From: Ustulina deusta
Lineage: Eukaryota > Ascomycota > Sordariomycetes > Xylariales > Xylariaceae
Assembly (NCBI GenBank): GCA_023159155.1
Contig: JAJNNX010000017.1
Span: 892,099-956,098, forward strand
DNA length: 64,000 bases
Direction: 5' to 3'
The notes under the pieces were generated by a model. That model did not search any database. It was not told the DNA's origin and saw nothing but the letters and a program-made list of their open reading frames with translations. This document shows positions 49,289 through 59,006 of the stretch, piece by piece; the stretch's first letter is position 1; each line of letters starts with the position of its first letter. The translations under genes and the position numbers were made by a program.

Positions 49289-49770
49289 AAGATGAGGTAA
49301 TTCGGACATAAGCAGAAAGAGGGCGCGTTGAGATGGCTTGGGCAGCTTTCTTTTGTGGCTATAATTCTAGCAATATTAGGAACTCGGCACGAAAGCCTGT
49401 GCTGACTCATTATACCGACCGGCTATAGCGGTGCGGCGACCCCGCAGGTTCCACCATCCCTTGTAGCCGCCGGGCCTCCGTTTTATTATCAGCATTGCCT
49501 TGTTTTTAGCGAATGAATTATAAATGGGTGGAACGAAGGGTTTCTTATCGCTTAAAAAAGTATAGTAAAATTTTTAGGTGCGGCGGTTTTGCTTTTCTTT
49601 GTAGCTACTAGGCCTTTGTTTTACTATCGGCGCATTACCTTTCCTTAATCACTGTATTAAGAAAAATAAAATAGTTTAAAGTAACTATACTACTTTTAAA
49701 AAAAAAAGCACTTTAAGCTTATTAGCTACCTAGATAATCTTTTAATAAAACTGCTAAAACAACCCGCTGT
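49289..49770. repeat. Intergenic with a diverged tandem repeat pair
   Basis: About 75 bp at 49430-49507 (GTGCGGCGACCCCGC...GTAGCCGCCGGGCCTCCG) is repeated at 49579-49650 (GTGCGGCGGTTTTGC...GTAGCTACTAGGCCTTTG). Differences are mainly C-to-T in the second copy, with small gaps. AT-rich DNA follows to 49750. No gene is seen. Confidence 0.55.
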
Positions 49771-52700
49771 TTAGCGTCTTGCACGTTCATATAATTGCAA
49801 CAAGGAATCGCGTTCAGTGATAGGAATGTTCCCTTCCGTATCAACCCCTACTCTCCTGGCGCCTGAGACACCCATCATTTCCCCGAACGTGTATTTGTCG
49901 CATGGTGGCTGTGTGCGAGTGAAGTTCGACACGACCATATTCTGTATTAATTGTGAGTCGCATATATAATAGGCAGTCCCGGCAATTGTCCGAACGTCTG
50001 CTGGAAACGGCGGCCACGGGACAAAGAACGAACCCAAGATGATGAGCACCATAGCCGCCATGATCCCGACAGGAATCCAAGTACTGACAACTGCAGCTCG
50101 ATATCAGCTAAGGTTGCTCAGACAAGATGAAGAGAAGTTCATGGAATTAACTATACAACCACGTGTGATGGGTAGAAGTAGATGTTGAATAATTGAATAC
50201 GTACGGTGAACGTTCAGAGTTTGCGTCACTTGGTAAGGAACGTTGCTAAGAAGAATAGGCAAGAATTCACATAAAACGCCAAATGAAGATACGAGACTCA
50301 TATAAGGATCGCGTTCCAGGACAGCCGAGACAAGACCGGAGAAATAATTGGTGGGTGGGGATATCTCTATCGAGTGCTGAGCCGTCCGAGGGGATCTGGC
50401 CATCCGCCTGTACGCGCTGAGGTGCGCCACCGCTGAAGACACTTGGAGTGAGCTTAATTATCTCAGACAGTGAGAGTTCTCTAGATTTATTCCTCACCTG
50501 TATGAAGCTCATTCCATGCAAATGTGATGATGACGCCGAAGACAGTGAAGAGCAGACCAACGGCAAAGGACTCGCTATCGAGGAAGAGCTCGAAGGGATG
50601 GGACGTTCGTGGACTATTGTAATACCCTGTCAGAGCTATCACGCCCGACAGGAACAGAAGGGTGATGATGCGCCCTATGATGCTCAATGCGAAAAACGGC
50701 TGCACACTTCCTCGTCTCCTCGGGCCGATTTTCTTGAACCTCCTTGTAAAGCCGTAGCAAGAACCAAACAATGGCACGTGTCCCTTTACCACACCAGGCT
50801 TTCCCTGTCTACAGACCACAATACCATAGTGCATCTTGCCCGCAACGACGAAGTGGTCTAGCTTGAAAGCGTACGACTCCAGCTCGCGCTGTACCACGGC
50901 ATTGGCCAGCTTTGTGCCCCTCGTAGGTAGCGCGAGGAGGACCTCGCGAATATCTGGGTGGCCGAGGAGCGAAGCAGTGCCTGCGATGCTCCAGGGGCTA
51001 TTTTCGACGCCGGATTGCCACTTTCGTAGAAGTAAGAGCGTCAGAACTATCAGCGCCGCTATGGAGAAGAAAAAGGCTTGCGTGATACGTGCTCCGAGGA
51101 CCGCTACCCCGATAGTATAGGCACAGTTGCTCGCGGAACCTTTTCCCTCGTAACAACTTCCGTGCAGGACGAGCACGAACACCTGGGATGAAAAGGTCGT
51201 TGCAAAACCCGAAAGAACAACCATGACGGTCGTTAGAAGTGTTAACGGCCAGCGACCTCTGAAGAGAAGGCCGACGTCTTGAATCATACTGTGCAGGCTC
51301 CCGGCTTCTCGACACAGCGAATATGTCGCCGTCGTGCCGCCAGAACTCGCCAACTCATGGAACGGCTGCAGGCGCTGGGCGTTGAGGTCTATTATTCTGA
51401 TGGGAATCGAGAGCACCGTGGCTACAAGGATTGCCGCAAACGTCCCAAGGAAGTAGTCCGCCTCGGAGATGAAAAAGAATTCCGTGGAAGTGGCTGAGCT
51501 CTCCCCAGGCTCACTCGGAGGCGTGGATGTGGTGTTCTGCCACCCTGTTGTATTGCTTGGCATCGAGCTTGTTGGAAGTGGCGACAGCGGGACCACAGTT
51601 AGGGTCTGCGTTGGTGATCCTTTGGCGTTCGTTATTGTTACCAGCCTTGATGTGACAGGCACAGCAAGCGTGGCGGTATCCGTTGGCTCGCCGCTCTGGT
51701 CGGTGAGTGTAGATACGATCAATGTCAGTTCGGCGACCAGAGTTACAGTTGCCGTCGGGGTGCCGCTTGCGTCTGAGAGAGTTTCTACGACCGAGCTGTA
51801 CATATTCAACGTTGTGGTCACCGTCGGCGTGCCGTTCGAATCGGTAAGCGTAGAGGTGACCGGCGGGGGGGCGATTGCTAGCGTTATCGTCGAGGTTGGA
51901 ATGCCGGAGGAGACCTGCACGATTACGACGATAGGTGTGTCGGAAGATGTCTTCGGCAATTCTGTCCCTGATGACCTGGTCGATTCCTCAGGCTTCTTGC
52001 CGGTCGAACTTGTGGTTGAATGATCGAGTGTAGTACTACGGAGAGAATGAGGGACCGGAAAACTTGCAGAAAGCCCTGACGAATGAACAGTTTGGCTAGA
52101 GGCTGATGATATTGTCCAAAATGTTGATGGCAGGCTTGAAAAGCTATTAGTGGCGGTAACAGGCACGCTCCTCGACAAACTGGAACTTTCAGAGAGAGTG
52201 ATAGTCAATGTGGAATGAGGTTGATCATTGCTAGTGCTTGGGGGCGTTGAGGCTGTAGAAGTCTGACTACTCGAGTCTGAGGTAATTACAATGGTCTGTG
52301 TCGGTGTCGTTGTAGGTTCACCAGACGGGGCAGGACGAGAGGAGAATGTAACAGGAACTCTTCCTAAGGAGCCCCATGCCGAATTTGACGGGATTCTCGG
52401 CTGTAAAGGCCATAGATGTTGGCCATACTCACGCAGCGGTCTCTCCGATGTCCTCTCTGTTAATGGGCTTGGAGACAACCTGGTCCCATCACTGTTAAAG
52501 GTATTTGAGCCCTTTCCATCATAGCCTCTCGAGAAAAGAGTGAGGCCAGTTTCTTTTACGGGAAGTTTGTGAATCGCCAACTCGATGAGCCCACCAAAAG
52601 TGGCGAAAAGGATTCCCAGGCCAGTCAAGAACCACCACTTTACTACAGGGAGGCATATCAGTCTCAACACTACCAAATACAATAGGGATGCCCGGGGCAA

Positions 52701-52898
52701 CCTTTGGGGAAATAAAGTCAATGATTGCGGCGACTCACAGACGATAGGCCGGTAATCCGGCACACTGGTAGATGGTTTTTCATCGTCGCTTGACTGTTCG
52801 TCAAGACGATCTGTTGAGCTATGTTCGTTGTAGGTACCGTACCGGGTAGACCTCAACGAACCAGCGGAGTTAAGAAACGAAGTTCCCTCGGAACTCAT
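49771..52898 (-). CDS. DUF3433 multi-pass membrane protein, four exons
   Basis: Exons are 52898-52739, 52642-50498, 50432-50205 and 50090-49771. The introns (96, 65 and 114 bp; donors GTGAGT, GTGAGG, GTACGT) keep one frame of 950 residues. The first splice restores YRPIVLKWWFL, the usual start of the first membrane helix in this family. A long Ser/Thr-rich extracellular-type region follows, ending in five copies of a 24-residue repeat (core D-x-x-G-x-P-T-x-T-x-T-L; 72-nt period near 51600-51910). The DUF3433 core has helices at YFLGTFAAILVATVLSIP, WPLTLLTTVMVVLSGF, FFFSIAALIVLTLLLL, FFALSIIGRIITLLFL and FAVGLLFTVFGVIITF. A conserved FLPILLSNVPYQVTQT and a last helix before PPFPADVRTIAGTAYYICDS follow. 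The function of the family is unknown; a surface location is inferred. The frame is intact. Confidence 0.85.
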
Positions 52899-53680
52899 GG
52901 ATTAACTACGAGGGTTGTAGGGTGATGAGATGGATCAGTTGGCGTGAATGTGAATCGCGTTACAGAGTTTAGGAGTATGTAACGGAGAGGTGGAAGATAC
53001 GTAGTACCTAGTGACGGAACACCTATATCGAGTAGAAACGAAGATTGGACGTCGAATTGACAACCTGTTTCTCATCTTGACAGAGGATTCTACCTAACTA
53101 TATGGTTCACTGTGAAACGAGAGCACTTATTTTGGGAATCTTCATGGCGCGAAGCTCTTTCAATCCTCTGGCCCCCAATATGCAGGGGCTAAGTCCCATG
53201 TGCAGAGTGTTCTTATCTCACCAATAGGGCCGTCAGCGATCGAGGTCAGCTCAAAATAAAGTCCTATATGCAGGGGCCAAGGCCTATGTGCAGAGTGTTC
53301 TTATCTCAGCTCATGCCTCTGAATTTAGTCCTCTGGCTGCATAATAGAACCTCAGACTTGATTTGAATGGGAGCCTGGCGTCTGTTGTAAAGAATGGGTC
53401 TGAAGTCTCTCATCGTTTCTGAATTTTGCCACTGAGACCATACCAGCGTGTAAGGGTATAAAACGGACTGAGCTATGTACTGCGGGTTTGTGTGGGGCCT
53501 TGCGCGAAAGCTACAGCGCCCGGCAAGATACAGGGACTCCAATTTCGGATGCCAGAACCTCCAGTGCTGGAGGCTTCTATACCAACACTTCAACATTTAT
53601 ATGCAATGTTGGTGTATGGAGGACACTTCAACCGGCAAAGCTGGCATTATATCATTCTCAGGCCCCAGGACAACACTCGC
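52899..53680. other. Intergenic, holds a 43-bp direct repeat
   Basis: No gene was recognised. ATATGCAGGGGC...GTTCTTATCTCA occurs at 53178-53220 and again at 53266-53308, with four differences, all transitions. The region is probably upstream regulatory sequence of the DUF3433 gene plus decayed DNA. Confidence 0.55.
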
Positions 53681-53689
53681 TTAGTGTTC

Positions 53690-54366
53690 ATAGTCTGACA
53701 CTGTCAATTCACTTACAAAACATTGTATTTCTCGCTCCCAACGAAGCCCGGTCCCCCGTGTGCAAGCACTCGTCAGCATCAAATGTTTCGTGTGTTGCGT
53801 TCCCACTATGTAAATTCCCCATAACCGCCTGCGGTCCTCGAGTAGTATCTCATCCGACTCGCCCACACCAGCCTCGGCTCTGTCTTCTTTCACCACCTTA
53901 ACCTCGGCGCTTGCAACGATCGTGCCCACGTTATGGGCGGAACGGTAATTATACGCCCAGGGCTGATGAGCCGTAATACAGGAGCAGGATTCTGTCATGC
54001 CATACCCCTGCTTAAAGCCGCTTCCTGGGAACTTCGCTTTTAGGAGCCGTAGTATCTCTTCGGAGACTGGTGCGGCGCCGCCCGTGATCCGTTTTACACA
54101 GCGCAAGTCGTAGTTATCGACGATGTGATCCCGCACGAGACGAATAAGAATGGGCGGCACAGCAAGAATTTCAGGGATATGGTATTCGGTGTACCATATC
54201 AATATTTCGGCTGAATGGGGACACTGTGTCGCCTTTTTTTCAAATAGTAGTCTCTACATAGTGATGTCGAAATATAGGTCGCAGCCTCTTTAACGTCCCC
54301 CAACGATACCCTCTCCTTCGTAGTCGCGTCGACAAAACCAGCGAGCTCCTCTTCCGGATACTTAGC
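53690..54366 (-). pseudogene. 4-coumarate-CoA-ligase-like (AMP-binding) gene, deleted and frameshifted
   Basis: On the minus strand, near 54360-54250, AGFVDATTKERVSLGDV resembles the N-terminal region of acyl-CoA ligases. The next recognisable part, at 54180-53860, is EILAVPPILIRLVRDHIV, ITGGAAPVSEEILRLL and the adenylate-binding QGYGMTES. The roughly 150-180 residues that normally separate these parts, including the P-loop, are missing. Near 53830 the frame shifts: RGPQAVMG and then the conserved LHTGD with its ATP-ribose-binding Asp are read in a different frame. The C-terminal domain is absent. Such enzymes activate aromatic or fatty acids as CoA thioesters. The gene is clearly dead. Confidence 0.75.
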
Positions 54367-54900
54367 CAAGGGACATTGTTTTGAACTCTCCTCGAAAAGC
54401 CACCCTCATATTGTAACATCGTCGGAAACTAATATTCGACTTGGCCCTGAGACTAATGTAGAGGATCCAGGCTTGACTTACATGATATGTCACGATGTTT
54501 GCTCTTGAAGATGGGCATAGTGAAGACGGCAGATACAACCCAGTCAGCTCTGTCGTATTTACCAGGGCAAACATAAAACGGCGAATCGTAACATCAAAGA
54601 TTTCGGGGAACACTGGCTGTCCTGACCTAAATAGCAGCCTCGTAAGGTGTCGAGATGGTTCCCCGCAACTTGTGCATGGGCCTCCGAGCGGGGACTACGG
54701 GTTTTCGGGTGATTATCATAGGCATACCAAGTAAACCCTGGCCATTCTATGACAATATTAGAGCCCATTTAATCCTGGTGTGGGTAGATTTACCTATTCC
54801 TTCTACGGCCATTATATTGATTTACAACTTCCAATACAATAGGTCCACACTCCATCCTATAAAAAGGTAAGTTGTACAAAATATAGTGTAAGGCCAAGTT
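54367..54900. other. Intergenic, no gene seen
   Basis: GC-balanced DNA up to the edge of the second AT-rich block. Frames of 70-83 codons show no recognisable family. Confidence 0.5.
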
Positions 54901-55145
54901 TGTCGGATTTAGTAATATTGAGCTTTTTGCTATTAAGTATATAGATTGTCTTATGTATTGCTTTTTTTCGGGGCTCTAATTTTGCCTTAGTAAAGTATTT
55001 ATATATAAAGCTTGCTAATAAATATAACTATACTACTTTTACTAAGCTATACTACTAAGCTATATAGTTTAAATAACTAAGTAATTTTATTACTTATATT
55101 TAATTAATTTATATTACTATTAATAACTATATATTAAATTTAATA
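54901..55145 (-). repeat. 245-bp LTR-like unit, copy 1 (inverted)
   Basis: Starts TGTCGGATTTAG and ends AAATTTAATA. It is the reverse complement of 55829-56073, with differences mostly of transition type, and has the same length. It begins exactly where the AT-rich block begins. The ends form a short inverted repeat (TGT[TC][AG]GATTT). It may be an LTR whose partner lies beyond the window, or one arm of a fold-back element. Confidence 0.6.
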
Positions 55146-55828
55146 TATTTTTTTAAAAAATATTACTTTAATAATTTTTTTTATATAAGTATTAATATTG
55201 CTATAAAAATAATTATAAATAATTTTAATAAAACGTTTATAATATTTAAATATAATAAAGTTAAAATAAATAAAAATATATAAATAAATATTATATAGCT
55301 TTTATTACTATATAGCTAAACAATTAAATATATAAATATATTAAATAAATTAATCTTAATAAATTTATATAAAAAGCTTTTTTTTTTTTTTTTAAGCCTT
55401 ATATATTTTTTAATATATTATTTAATTAACTTTATATATATGCCTTATATATATATAATAAGATTTCTATTAACTTATTAAATAAATATTTATTAAATTA
55501 TTTTTTGCTTTTTATATATAATAAATATAGATTTTTTTAAATTATATAAAAAAACTTGCTAATAAAGTTTTTAATTATTTAAAACAATTAAAAATAGATT
55601 TTTAAACATATAAATATAAAAAACGTGTTTATAACTATTATAACTATTATTAGTACTTTTATAAAAAAAAAACCTAAGCTATTTAACTTATTATATATAT
55701 ATTAATGTTTATAACGCTTTAATAAATAATAATTAATAATAATTCTTTATTTGAAAAAAATATTTTTATATGCTTATTTATTACTTTTTAGTAAAGCGCT
55801 ACTACTACTACTATTATTATTACTACTT
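55146..55828. other. AT-rich spacer between the inverted 245-bp units
   Basis: AT-rich, no gene seen. It ends in a CTA/TTA trinucleotide repeat at 55799-55827. Confidence 0.5.
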
Positions 55829-56073
55829 TGTTAGATTTGGCCTATAGCTAGTAGCTGTGAAAAGAGCTAATTAAGCATAGATAGTAGGATTACTTAGTTA
55901 TATAAGTGTTATAGCTTAACAACGTAGCTTAATAAGTATAGCTAGGCTATATTTATTAGCGAGCTTATAGATAAATACCTTATAGAGGCAAAAATAGGAC
56001 TTATAAAAAATAATAATATATAAGGCAATTTATATATTTAATAACGAAAAGTTTAATATTACTAAATCTAACA
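55829..56073 (+). repeat. 245-bp LTR-like unit, copy 2
   Basis: Starts TGTTAGATTT and ends AAATCTAACA, perfect 10-bp terminal inverted repeats. It is less mutated than copy 1 (TTGGCCTATAGCTAGTAGC is preserved). No matching 5-bp flanks were found on either copy. Confidence 0.6.
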
Positions 56074-58213
56074 ATTAAAAGTCTTACTAGTTTTTATATT
56101 TTATTATAAGTAATTTTTAGCTAAAAATATATAAAAATTACTACTATATTTAAATAATATATTATTATGTTTAATGTTTTAAAAAAATTTTTATTATAAA
56201 AAAAAGATTTTATTACTAGTGCTTGCAACTATAACCTCTAAAAATATATAGTTCTAAAAAAAAAGCAAGCTTTATAATTTAAACTATTAAGCGCATTATT
56301 AATAAACAATTTCTTTTCTATTAGAGCTGCTAATTTTAATACTATAATATATATAAAACTAATAATTATTAAAAAAACGCTATATTAAAACGCTAAATAG
56401 CGCTATAAAACTGCTTTTAAGTACTATGCTAATTATTGAACTAAGTTTATTAAGTTTACTAAATAAATATATAAAATAGTTTATTTAAACTATTGCTTAC
56501 TACAAATAAAAGTTAACTAAATAATTAATAAATAATATAATAATTTTAAAAAGCTTAAAAATATAGCTTAATATGTTCTAAAGTTTAAATATAAATTAGA
56601 ATATAAAGTTTTTATTAATTTTATAGCTAGAAAATTTATTAAAAATCTAATTAAATAAACAAACAAATAGTTTAGTAAAATTTTTAAAGCTTAGTTAAAA
56701 AGCGCTAAAACAATAGATTTGTTTAAGCTTATTATTAATTTAAAAAAAGCTTTATAAAATATTTATCTAGCTTAAGTTATTTTTTTAAAAAATATTTATT
56801 ATAATATTATTATAAATAATACTTTATAATATTAGATTATTATTACTAAACTATACTAAAAAGCTATAATTTTAAGTATAATTTATATTTTTAGAAAAAT
56901 TATTAAAAAAAGTACTTTTAATATTTTTAAACTTTTTAATAATTAAAACAATTTAAATAATTTTATAAGCAATTAAAAAAAAGATTATTTTAAATAAAAT
57001 TATTAAAATTATAAAAACTATTAATAATATTAAACTAATAATAGTTATAAAAGCTACTAAAATAATTAAGGAAAAAGCTTTAGAAATATTTTTATTAAGC
57101 GTTTTTATGCTAATATAAACACTAAAGCTATAAAAAAAAAACTTAAATATAAAAAACTATATTATATGTTATAATTATTATTATATATTAAGCTACTAGT
57201 TTATATTTATAAATTTTTAACTAAAAGGCTAAAAATTTAATTAAAGTATTAATAAAATAGCTAAAATATATATAGCAAATAAAAAAAGTATTAAACAGGC
57301 AGTAAAAAAAGCGTAAAAGTAATAAAAAAAAAAAGTAAAATTTAAAGTTCTAAAAAATAACCTTTAGAATAATTAATTTTTAAAGCTTTTTATAGCAAAA
57401 ATAATAAGTTTGTTTATTACTAACTAAAGGCTTGCTAAAATATATAAACTATATAATTTAACTATAATAAATTTTAAATTAATTATTTATATATTTAACT
57501 AGGCATATTATTTTATATACTTAAAAAATACTAACCTAAATAATATAGTATTAATAAAAAACAGTATAATCTATATATATAGTTATAGTAAGATTAACGT
57601 TAGGGTTTAAGGCCTAAAAAGTATAGTTATATATTAGTTATATAACATTGCTTTTTGTTTAGATATAGCTACTAACTTAGTTTTTTTATAAGTTCTAAAC
57701 TAAACAAATATATACTAAAATAATAAACTTAAGTCCGATCTTTTAAAATATTAATAGGGAGAGCCCTTATGTTTTTTAACCTAAATATATAGCTAATATA
57801 TTATAGAATATTTTTTAGAACGTTTAACTAAGCAAGCGTTTTATATATAAAAAAACTTACTAAACTTTTATATAAAGCGCTCTAGATTTTAAGCTAGCTT
57901 TTATAAGTAGTATTAATATTTAGAACATATAAGCCCTAAACTTTTAAAATAGTTGTTTAACTATATAAAAAAACAGTAATTATTTTATATTTTAATAATA
58001 AAATTAGAACTATAAACTATATAGCATGTAGTAAATTTAAGGCTTGCTATAAAATAATATAAAACGCTCGCTTAAAAGTTATAAAAACTAATGCTTAATT
58101 AGTTATTAATTTTTATAAATTTAATATTTTTAATAAAAATAGGCACTTATAGCATATTATATTAATAACTAATTAATATTTAAATTATATCTAGAACTAT
58201 TATACTAATAATA
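56074..58213. other. AT-rich decayed repeat DNA
   Basis: No frame or domain could be read. It is a probable remnant of mobile elements by composition. Confidence 0.45.
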
Positions 58214-58462
58214 AATGTTACAATTAGTCGAGTAAAGCTTCTACAGCTAGTTTATTAATACTATAGACAAAGACTCTAAGCTAAAAAAGAAAAAAAAAAA
58301 GAAAGAACGATAGAATTTATAAAGTAAATAGATATAAACTTTATATATATAGCTGCAAAGTTATAAGTTGGTTTATATATAGACTTCTTATTTTATTGCT
58401 ATATAGGTCTAGAATTTTTGCAGGTTTTGCTAAGACTATATAAAACTATACTAACTATTATA
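58214..58462 (-). repeat. A-family LTR (minus) with 290 bp of interior
   Basis: Starts TGTTACAATTAGTCGAG with the TG terminus intact. It is followed by A-element interior (58463-58752) that is cut at 58752 by the next A-family copy. Confidence 0.8.
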
Positions 58463-58752
58463 CTACTTTTTTCTAAAACCAAAAATTTAAATATAGTTTT
58501 AATTCAACATTACTAATAATATTAAATTTGTATAGTTTCTTTATATTATACTGCTTTATTATTATTTTTATAATTGTTTGCAAATTTATTAGCTATTATT
58601 ATATATATTTATTTTTGTAATTTTATAAAAAGTTTAAAAGCTTTTTTATAAGTTTTATAAAATTAATTAAGCTTAATTAGTATATTTTTAAAATTCTAAG
58701 CTATATATTAAATATTATTAGAATTATAGCTTTTTTAAGCAACCTAGTATTA

Positions 58753-59006
58753 TGTTACGATCAGTCAAATAAAGCTTTTATAGCTAGTTTATTAATACTA
58801 TAGATAAAAACTCTAAACTAAAAAAGAAAAAAAGAAAAAAAAAATTAGAGTTTATAGAATAGGTAGATATAAACTTTATATATATAGCTGCAAAGTTAGG
58901 TTGGTCCGTGTATAGACTTTTTATTTTATTGCTATATAGGTTTAGAGTTTTTATAAGTTTTGCTAAAACTATACCTAAAACTATATAAACTATACTAATT
59001 ATTATA
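58753..59006 (-). repeat. A-family LTR (minus), 3' LTR of A3
   Basis: Starts TGTTACGATCAGTCAAAT, with the outermost bases unmutated. An internal A-rich tract is interrupted by G. The preceding bases TATTA are the expected target duplication; their mate lies beyond the window. Confidence 0.8.

Noticed and set aside
49700..49730. Similarity of ACTTTAAGCTTATTAG to the A-element sequence next to its 5' LTR
   Set aside because: Only about 16 AT-rich bases match, with no flanking similarity.
51469..52023. 184-codon plus-strand Val/Ser-rich frame
   Set aside because: Antisense shadow of the Thr/Ser repeat region of the DUF3433 gene.
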